Assembly: GCF_001667375.1 (NCBI RefSeq)
Contig: NZ_LZIN01000075.1
Coordinates: forward strand, 62,001-126,000
Length of the DNA: 64,000 nucleotides
Source of the DNA: Mycolicibacter sinensis
GTDB lineage: Bacteria; Actinomycetota; Actinomycetes; Mycobacteriales; Mycobacteriaceae
Reading direction: 5' to 3'
Part shown: positions 58,361 to 64,000 of the stretch, piece by piece
Position numbering within the stretch: the stretch's first letter is position 1
Layout of the letters: each line of letters starts with the position of its first letter
Notes under the pieces: model-generated
Database searches by the model: none
The model's input: the letters and a program-made list of their open reading frames with translations, nothing else
What the model was told of the DNA's origin: nothing
Position numbers and translations under genes: made by a program

Positions 58361-59611
58361 CTAAACGCCCAGCAGCCGGGCGCCGGCCCACAGCGCCAGT
58401 ACCGCCGCCAGCAGGGTCGGCGGCACTGTGCACAATCCCAGCCGGGTGTACTCGCCGACACCGGCCGGAACGCCATAGCGGCGCAGCACCCGGCGCCACA
58501 ACAGGTTCGACAGCGAGCCGGCGTAGGTCAGGTTGGGTCCGATGTTGACCCCGATCAGCACAGCCAGCACCGCCACCGGGCCGGCCGGCGCCACCAGCGG
58601 CGCCAGCACCAGCGTCGCCGGCAGATTGTTGACCACGTTGGCCAGCACCGCGGCCACCGCCGCGATACCCAGCAGCGCCGTCAGCCCCGTACCCGTCGGC
58701 AGCACCGCGCTCATCCGGTCGCCCAGCCCGTTGTCGACGACCGCGCGCACCACCACCCCCAGTGCCAGCACGAACACCAGAAAACCGACGTTGGCGGCCC
58801 GCAGGATGCCGGCCGGAGTGCTGCGCCGCAGCGCCAGACCGCGTACGGCCAGCACGGTGGCGCCAGCGACCGCCGCCCATGCCGGAGCGACACCGAACGT
58901 CTCTGCGAGCACGAAGCCGGCCAGCGTGAGGGCCACCACCGCCAGCGCGAACACCGGCACCGGCGGAGGAGGGCCGGCCTGCAGGTGCTCCGGGGTCGCG
59001 CGCAGGTCGACGCGGAAGAACCACCGAAAGATCAGGTAGACCACTGCCGTCGCGGCCAGCCACGGCGCCGCCATCAGCGCGGTGAACCTCGCGAAGGACA
59101 GGCCGGCCGCCTGGAGCGCCAGCAGGTTGGTCAGGTTGGACACCGGCAGCAGCAGTGATGCAGTGTTGGCCAGATGCGCGGTCGCGTAGGCGTGCGGGCG
59201 CAGCGGTGCCCGACGGCGGCGGGCCATCATCAGCACCACCGGGGTCAGCAGCACCACCGTCGCATCCAGGCTCAATACCGCGGTCAGGCAGGCCGCGATG
59301 ACGAAGACCCGGCGCAGCAGATGCTGCGGCGGCCCGACATCGGCCCGAGCCATCGCCGCGCCGGCGGCCTCGAACAGGCCTTCGTCGTCGCAGAGCTGCG
59401 CCAGCACCAGCACCGCACCCAGGAACGCGACGACACGCAGCAGGGTGGCGGCCTCGGCGGCAGCGTCGTGCACCGAGATAGCTCCAGTGGCGACCAGGAC
59501 GGCAGCGGCCGGAACCGCCGCGAACACCTCCGGCCAGCCCCGCGGCCGGGCGACCGCGAAGCCCAGCACCACGGCGAGCATTACCAGCGCAAGAGCCGGC
59601 TTCAGGTCCAC
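58361..59611 (-). CDS. arsB2: ArsB/NhaD family ion transporter ArsB2
   Basis: 416-residue transporter with about 11 membrane helices, of the ion transporter superfamily that includes arsenite and Na+/H+ antiporters. Characteristic re-entrant segments are NTASLLLPVSNLTNLLAL and the related GVNIGPNLTYAGSLSNLLW near the C-terminus, a repeat pair typical of the fold. Orthologue of Rv3578. Arsenite specificity is not shown, and no arsR or arsC is adjacent. GTG 59611 overlaps the MBL-fold gene by 10 bp. Confidence 0.86.
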   Translation of the reverse strand: MDLKPALALVMLAVVLGFAVARPRGWPEVFAAVPAAAVLVATGAISVHDAAAEAATLLRVVAFLGAVLVLAQLCDDEGLFEAAGAAMARADVGPPQHLLRRVFVIAACLTAVLSLDATVVLLTPVVLMMARRRRAPLRPHAYATAHLANTASLLLPVSNLTNLLALQAAGLSFARFTALMAAPWLAATAVVYLIFRWFFRVDLRATPEHLQAGPPPPVPVFALAVVALTLAGFVLAETFGVAPAWAAVAGATVLAVRGLALRRSTPAGILRAANVGFLVFVLALGVVVRAVVDNGLGDRMSAVLPTGTGLTALLGIAAVAAVLANVVNNLPATLVLAPLVAPAGPVAVLAVLIGVNIGPNLTYAGSLSNLLWRRVLRRYGVPAGVGEYTRLGLCTVPPTLLAAVLALWAGARLLGV

Positions 59612-60522
59612 GGGTCTTCGCGCCGCCACACCGTCGGCAAGTGCAGGCCCACTCCGTCGGTGTCGGCGAGCTCGCTGAAGATCCGCATCGTCACATTCAG
59701 GTCGTCGACGGCATACGGCAAGGCGCGCAATGGTTTCGACAACGGGCGGAAGAAATCGTCCCAATGGGTCAACACGACGGTCTTCGCGCCGATGGCGCGC
59801 ACCGTCTCCGACCAGTAGTCGGTCAGGTATTGCCGCGGTTGCACACCCAGCTGGCCCACACCCAGATAGGCGACGTCGGCGCGATGCCCGTCCAGCGCAC
59901 CCGGGACGAACCCGGCGCTGCCGACGATCAGCAGCCCCCGCCCCGAGGGCCGGTGGGTCACCAGCGCCGACCATGCCTCGCCACACCTGTAGGCCGATGC
60001 CTTGACCGGCGGAACCACCGCGGTGGTGATGACACCGGGGAAGCGGTCCGGCGGGCAGTGCCGCGATTCGAGAAGAGTGACGTCGTAGGCGCCCAGCGTG
60101 ATGGGTGTCCCGGGTACGGCGACGATCAAGTGGTCGCCCGAAAGCCCTTGGCCGCGGCCGATATTGGCCGCCGATTCACCGCCCGCCAGTGCCGCGCCGG
60201 TGCGTTCGGCTACCGCCGCGCAGTCCAGCGCGTGATCAATATGGGTGTGCAGCGGGATCACCGCGGCCAGCTCGCGCGCGCCGGCCCGGGCCAGGCAGCC
60301 GTCGATGCGAGCGGCCGACGGCGCAACCTTGCGCAGCGCCACCCGCGTCAGACTTGGGCGCGAGAAGTAGCCGTCGGTCATCAGCGCCGACGACCCGTCG
60401 TCGATCAGCATGCTGGTCACGCCGAGCCACGTCACCGACAACGGCGCGTCCGGCGCCGCGGCCGGGACGGTGAACCGGTGCGCATACCCGCCGAGGTCGG
60501 GGCGGCCGGGCTTGAGGCGCAT
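59602..60522 (-). CDS. MBL-fold metallohydrolase (Rv3577 orthologue)
   Basis: 306 residues of the metallo-beta-lactamase superfamily (UlaG/AttM-like branch). The metal motif is PLHTHIDHALD (HxHxDH), with further ligands in LLESRHCPPDRFPG and VVLTHWDDFFRP. No signal peptide. It overlaps arsB2 and lies 13 bp after kstR on the same strand, so the three may be transcribed together. In M. tuberculosis two extra genes separate kstR from Rv3577. Substrate unknown. Confidence 0.85.
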   Translation of the reverse strand: MRLKPGRPDLGGYAHRFTVPAAAPDAPLSVTWLGVTSMLIDDGSSALMTDGYFSRPSLTRVALRKVAPSAARIDGCLARAGARELAAVIPLHTHIDHALDCAAVAERTGAALAGGESAANIGRGQGLSGDHLIVAVPGTPITLGAYDVTLLESRHCPPDRFPGVITTAVVPPVKASAYRCGEAWSALVTHRPSGRGLLIVGSAGFVPGALDGHRADVAYLGVGQLGVQPRQYLTDYWSETVRAIGAKTVVLTHWDDFFRPLSKPLRALPYAVDDLNVTMRIFSELADTDGVGLHLPTVWRREDPWT

Positions 60523-60535
60523 CGGGGGAGTCGGG

Positions 60536-61207
60536 TCAGACCTTGGGGCGGTCGTCGTCGCCGATCAGCAGCCGGACCGCCAGGTCCAGCCGCGTGCTGA
60601 AGTCGGTGGCCGACGCTCGCCGGGTCAGCCAGGCGAGCAGGTTGGACAACCACACATCCGAGATCACCCGGGAGATGTGGTACTGCTCCTCGGTCGGCTC
60701 GCCGTCGCTCATCGCCCCGGCGAACATCGAGTCGATCAGCTTCTGGACGTGGTCGACCTCACCGGCCGCCGAAGCGTCGGCGAAGACGTAGGCCCGGGTC
60801 ATGGCCTCGGTCAGCAGCGGGTTGCGCTGCATGGCGCGGTTGAGCTTGTTGACCACCAGGTTGAGTCGCTGGTGCCGGGTCATTTCGGCGTAGGTGGCCG
60901 GATCGGTCTTGGTCTCGACGCGGGCGATCTCGCGGCCCATCGCCGAGACCAGCAGGTGTACCTTCGACGGGAAATACCGGTACAAGGTGCCCACGGCCAC
61001 GTCGGCCCGGTCGGCCACCGCACGCATCTGCACCGCGTCGTAGCCGCCTTTGGAGGCGATCGCCAGCGTCGCATCCAGGATGCGCTTGCGGCGTTCCCGC
61101 TGCGCCTCGGAGCCGAGGTCGGACTCGGTCAGCACAGCCACGCTGGTGACCTCGCGCGGCTGGGTCCGCGATCCGCGAGCCGGATTGCTGTCGGCTGGTG
61201 ACGACAT
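60536..61207 (-). CDS. kstR: Cholesterol catabolism repressor KstR
   Basis: 223-residue TetR regulator of the cholesterol/steroid degradation regulon, induced by CoA thioesters of steroid intermediates. The helix-turn-helix VQMRAVADRADVAVGTLYRYFPSK and the C-terminal ISDVWLSNLLAWLTRRASATD closely match recalled Rv3574. ATG 61207 has AAGGAG 10 nt upstream; a GTG at 61141 would match the shorter 199-residue annotation. A KstR box lies in the gap to divergent fadE34. Confidence 0.93.
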   Translation of the reverse strand: MSSPADSNPARGSRTQPREVTSVAVLTESDLGSEAQRERRKRILDATLAIASKGGYDAVQMRAVADRADVAVGTLYRYFPSKVHLLVSAMGREIARVETKTDPATYAEMTRHQRLNLVVNKLNRAMQRNPLLTEAMTRAYVFADASAAGEVDHVQKLIDSMFAGAMSDGEPTEEQYHISRVISDVWLSNLLAWLTRRASATDFSTRLDLAVRLLIGDDDRPKV

Positions 61208-61346
61208 GTGGGGGGCAGCTCCTTCAGTCGGCCTACTCGCCAGTAACGATACGCATCACGTAGCTGAATCTCGCGCTCCCAACCCCGACGGGACGCGATG
61301 TGTCCTGCCACAACGGTTCGACTTGACGCTCGGACGCTGGCACTAT

Positions 61347-61360
61347 TAGAACACGTTCTA
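61347..61360. promoter_or_regulatory. KstR operator
   Basis: TAGAACACGTTCTA is a perfect palindrome with the KstR pattern AGAAC-NN-GTTCT. It lies between kstR and fadE34, 65 bp before the fadE34 start, and would control both genes. Confidence 0.88.
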
Positions 61361-61424
61361 GTGAGCGAGGTGGACTTCCGCACTCGCCGAAGTTCAACAC
61401 CGAGACCACCCGGAGGAGCCCAGC

Positions 61425-63536
61425 GTGTCCGTGACCATCAACGACGAACAGCTCGCCGCTCGTGAGCTGGTCCGCGACTGGGCCGCCGCAGTAGGCACCG
61501 CCGAGGCGATCCGTGCGGTCGAACTGGGCCAAACCGATGCCTGGCGGCCGGTTTTCGCCCGCCTGGTCGACCTGGGCCTGTTCGGGGTGGCCGTATCCGA
61601 GGAGTGCGGCGGCGCCGGCGGGCGGCTCGAAGACCTGTGCGCGATGGTCGACGAGGCCGCCAAGGCACTGGTTCCCGGTCCGGTCGCGACCACGGCGCTG
61701 GCCACTTTGGTGGTCACCGAGCCGCAGCTGACCGAGGCCCTCGCGAACGGTGAACGTGTCGCCGGGGTCGCGATCGACGCCGATCTGCAGCTCGACGCCG
61801 CGACGTCGCAGGTGTCCGGCACCGCCGAGCGGGTGCTGGGCGCGACCGCCGACGGGCTGCTGGTGCTGCCGGCCGGTGAGGACTGGATTCTGGTGGACGC
61901 CCGCGCGGACGGGGTGACCGTCGAGCCGCTCGCCGCCACCGATTTCTCCCGGCCGCTGGCGAAGGTGACGTTGACCGCCGCGCCCGCGGTCGTGCTCGAG
62001 GCCGGTAGCCGGGTGCAGAGCCTGGTGGTCACGGTGCTCTCCGCCGAGGCCGCCGGCGTCGCCCGCTGGGCCCTGGACACCGCCGTCGAGTACGCGAAGG
62101 TTCGCGAGCAGTTCGGCAAGCCGATCGGCAGCTTCCAAGCCGTCAAACACCTGTGCGCGGAGATGCTGTGCCGGGCCGACCAGGCTGCGGTGGCGGCCGC
62201 CGATGTGGCTCGCGCCGCATCCGACCCCGATGAGCAGCAGTTCGCGATCGCGGCCGCGGTAGCCGCCGCCATCTGCATCGACGCCGCCAAGGCCAACGCC
62301 AAGGATTGCATCCAGGTGCTCGGCGGCATCGGTATCACCTGGGAGCACGACGCGCACCTGTACCTGCGCCGGGCCTACGGCATCGGTCAGGCGCTGGGCG
62401 GATCGGAGCGCTGGCTGCGCCGCACCGCCGCGCTGACCCGGGCCGGGGTGCGGCGCCGGCTGGAGGTCGACCTCGGTGAGACCGCCGACGTCCGGCCCGA
62501 GATCGCCGCCGAGGCGGCCCGGATCGCCGCGCTGCCCGACGAGCAGCGCCAGGCCGCGTTGGCCTCCTCGGGCCTGCTGGCACCGCACTGGCCGGCGCCG
62601 TACGGGCGGGCGGCCGGTCCCGCCGAGCAGCTGGTGATCGACCAGGAACTCGCCGCGGCGGGTGTCGCACGCCCGGACCTGGTGGTGGGCTGGTGGGCGG
62701 CGCCGACCATTCTCGAGCACGGCACGCCTGAGCAGATCGAGCGTTTCATCCCGCCCACCCTGACCGGCGAGGTGTTCTGGTGCCAGCTGTTCTCCGAGCC
62801 CGGCGCCGGTTCGGACCTGGCGGCGCTGCGCACCAAGGCGGTCAAGGTCGACGGCGGCTGGCGGCTGACCGGGCAGAAGGTGTGGACCTCACGGGCGCAC
62901 GATTCGCAGTGGGGTGTCTGTCTGGCCAGAACGGATGCCGACGCGCCCAAACATAAAGGCATCACCTACTTCCTGGTCGACATGGCCGCCGAGGGCATCG
63001 ACATCCGGCCGCTGCGGGAGATCACCGGCGAGGCCCTGTTCAACGAGGTGTTCCTCGACGACGTCTTCGTCGCGGACGAGCTGGTGGTCGGCGGCGTCAA
63101 CGATGGCTGGCGACTGGCCCGCACCACGCTGGCCAACGAGCGGGTCGCGATCGCCGGTGGCACCGCGTTGGGCAACCCGATGGAAGAACTGCTGAAAACC
63201 CTGGCCGATCGGGAACCCGACACTGCCACCGCCGACCGGTTGGCCCGGCTGATCATCGCCGCACAGGCGGGCGCACTGCTGGATCAACGCATTGCCCAGC
63301 TCGCCGTCGGCGGCCAGGACCCCGGCTCGGAGTCCTCGGTGCGCAAGCTGATCGGGGTGCGCTATCGCCAAGACCTGGCCGAGTACCGGATGGATCTGAC
63401 CGAAGGGGCCGGCGCCGTGGCCGGACGTGAGGTGCATGACTTCCTCAACACCCGCTGCCTGTCTATAGCCGGTGGCACCGAGCAGATCCTGCTGACTCTG
63501 GCCGCTGAGCGGCTGCTGGGGCTGCCGCGCGGGTAG
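61425..63536 (+). CDS. fadE34: Acyl-CoA dehydrogenase FadE34 (cholesterol side chain)
   Basis: 703 residues: two fused acyl-CoA dehydrogenase domains (about 1-345 and 350-700), as in Rv3573c. It dehydrogenates the CoA thioester of the cholesterol side chain (also called ChsE3). The FAD and substrate signatures are in EQFGKPIGSFQAVKHLCAEM and QVLGGIGITWEHD of the first domain, FSEPGAGSDLAALRTKA and GQKVWTSRAHD of the second, and the C-terminal GGTEQILLTLAAERLLGLPRG. A KstR box upstream indicates induction on sterols. Confidence 0.94.
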   Translation: MSVTINDEQLAARELVRDWAAAVGTAEAIRAVELGQTDAWRPVFARLVDLGLFGVAVSEECGGAGGRLEDLCAMVDEAAKALVPGPVATTALATLVVTEPQLTEALANGERVAGVAIDADLQLDAATSQVSGTAERVLGATADGLLVLPAGEDWILVDARADGVTVEPLAATDFSRPLAKVTLTAAPAVVLEAGSRVQSLVVTVLSAEAAGVARWALDTAVEYAKVREQFGKPIGSFQAVKHLCAEMLCRADQAAVAAADVARAASDPDEQQFAIAAAVAAAICIDAAKANAKDCIQVLGGIGITWEHDAHLYLRRAYGIGQALGGSERWLRRTAALTRAGVRRRLEVDLGETADVRPEIAAEAARIAALPDEQRQAALASSGLLAPHWPAPYGRAAGPAEQLVIDQELAAAGVARPDLVVGWWAAPTILEHGTPEQIERFIPPTLTGEVFWCQLFSEPGAGSDLAALRTKAVKVDGGWRLTGQKVWTSRAHDSQWGVCLARTDADAPKHKGITYFLVDMAAEGIDIRPLREITGEALFNEVFLDDVFVADELVVGGVNDGWRLARTTLANERVAIAGGTALGNPMEELLKTLADREPDTATADRLARLIIAAQAGALLDQRIAQLAVGGQDPGSESSVRKLIGVRYRQDLAEYRMDLTEGAGAVAGREVHDFLNTRCLSIAGGTEQILLTLAAERLLGLPRG

Positions 63537-63593
63537 CTTCCGCTCGGCGCGGGTACCCACTGTCGGAATCGCAGCCGACGAACGGAGTAGTGG

Positions 63594-64000
63594 GTGCCGG
63601 GCCGAATCGAGGTCGATGGCGTTACGCCGAGTGTGTCCTGTGGCAGGCAGCCCGCCAAGGCGGTGGTCGGAGAGGTAGTGCCGGTCGCCGCCAGCGTCTG
63701 GCGCGAGGGACACGAGGTGGTCGCGGCGACACTGGTGGTGCGCTACCTCGGGCCCGGTTACCCGCGACCGACCGGCTCATCCGGCGGTCCCAGTCTCGCC
63801 TCTCCTTCGTCGAGGCTCGCTGAACCGCCGGGTTCAAGCGGCGGTCCCAGTCTCGCCTCTCCTTCGTCGAGGCTCGCTGAACCGCCGGGCACGCAGGCCG
63901 ACGAGCAGAAGGGCGTTGCCGCGTCTTCTCGGGGCAAGCCGTTGCTGCTGCCGATGAGCGCCGGTGCGCAGCCGTACGTCTTTCATGGCCAGTTCGTCCC
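63594..64000 (+). CDS. glgE: Alpha-1,4-glucan:maltose-1-phosphate maltosyltransferase GlgE, 5' part
   Basis: The frame runs off the window end with 135 complete codons. [20 protein letters not shown] and [20 protein letters not shown] match the N-terminal domain of mycobacterial GlgE, and [21 protein letters not shown] resumes the match. GlgE extends alpha-glucan from maltose-1-phosphate. GTG 63594 has CGGAG 6 nt upstream; the codon before the preceding Trp is TAG. Between residues about 62 and 99 two in-frame 57-bp repeats encode [17 protein letters not shown] twice, inserted in a region that varies between GlgE proteins. M. tuberculosis glgE is elsewhere (Rv1327c), so a synteny break lies here. 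Confidence 0.85.
   Translation, partial: MPGRIEVDGVTPSVSCGRQPAKAVVGEVVPVAASVWREGHEVVAATLVVRYLGPGYPRPTGSSGGPSLASPSSRLAEPPGSSGGPSLASPSSRLAEPPGTQADEQKGVAASSRGKPLLLPMSAGAQPYVFHGQFV
63777..63890 (+). repeat. 57-bp dispersed repeat, locus 5 (two tandem in-frame units in glgE)
   Basis: Units at 63777-63833 and 63834-63890 differ at only a few bases. Each is 19 codons long, so the glgE frame is kept. Inverted ends GGCGGT and ACCGCC-like AACCGCC are present. Confidence 0.9.

Noticed and set aside
63590..63823. A short plus-strand frame (77 codons) at the start of the glgE region
   Set aside because: It is out of frame with the conserved GlgE sequence, which begins at GTG 63594 and runs to the window end.

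Overview
The window is high-GC chromosomal DNA from a nontuberculous Mycobacterium or close relative. The evidence is a PPE protein, Lsr2, CarD, MhuD, KstR with its operator, FadE34 and lpq-type lipoproteins, arranged in nearly the reverse of the M. tuberculosis Rv3573c-Rv3635 order. Assignment to a species group is not possible from sequence reading alone. Rv numbers in the entries refer to recalled M. tuberculosis orthologues and were not searched.

Layout. 1-4250: an operator-like array and a small ORF behind a TrcS/TrcR-like two-component pair, then a PPE protein with an unusual C-terminal SHOCT-like helix pair. 4350-7111: a GT-C-like membrane protein divergent from galE1. 7112-11790: a yybP-ykoY (Mn2+) riboswitch followed by a 1510-residue P-type ATPase that joins a degenerate P1B-like half, an active P2-like half and a histone-H1-like Lys/Ala/Pro tail. 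12049-14458: the ppgS cluster for galactosamine decoration of arabinogalactan (flippase-like protein, PpgS, DUF2304). 14559-17340: TerC, a TetR/deazaflavin-reductase pair with two matching operators, and ppa. 17354-18352: remnants of an IS5-family element containing a broken tnpB. 18423-22426: dacB, a zincin, tilS and hpt. 22454-30165: accessory lipid and redox genes (DUF5994, WS/DGAT, lpqG, SCO6745-family, ADH, LLM monooxygenase, ephA).

30402-45219 is a long codirectional block: ftsH, folE-folP1-folB-folK, three conserved proteins, panC-panD-coaX, lysS, lsr2 and clpC1. It links membrane proteolysis, folate and CoA synthesis, translation, nucleoid silencing and the Clp protease, and a strong bidirectional terminator closes it. 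45284-53531 carries lpqF, mhuD, a hydrolase, mutY, canB, radA, lpqE, carD and ispD; the c-di-AMP synthase gene disA is missing from its usual place beside radA. 53528-64000 carries ispF, a secreted protein of unknown function, cysS, rlmB, a GDPD, arsB2, an MBL-fold protein, kstR/fadE34 (cholesterol catabolism) and the start of glgE.

The main non-genic theme is a 57-bp repeat family at five loci. It occurs as single or tandem units in intergenic DNA and twice inside reading frames: at the end of the DUF2304 gene and as two in-frame copies inside glgE. No tRNA, rRNA or CRISPR array was seen.
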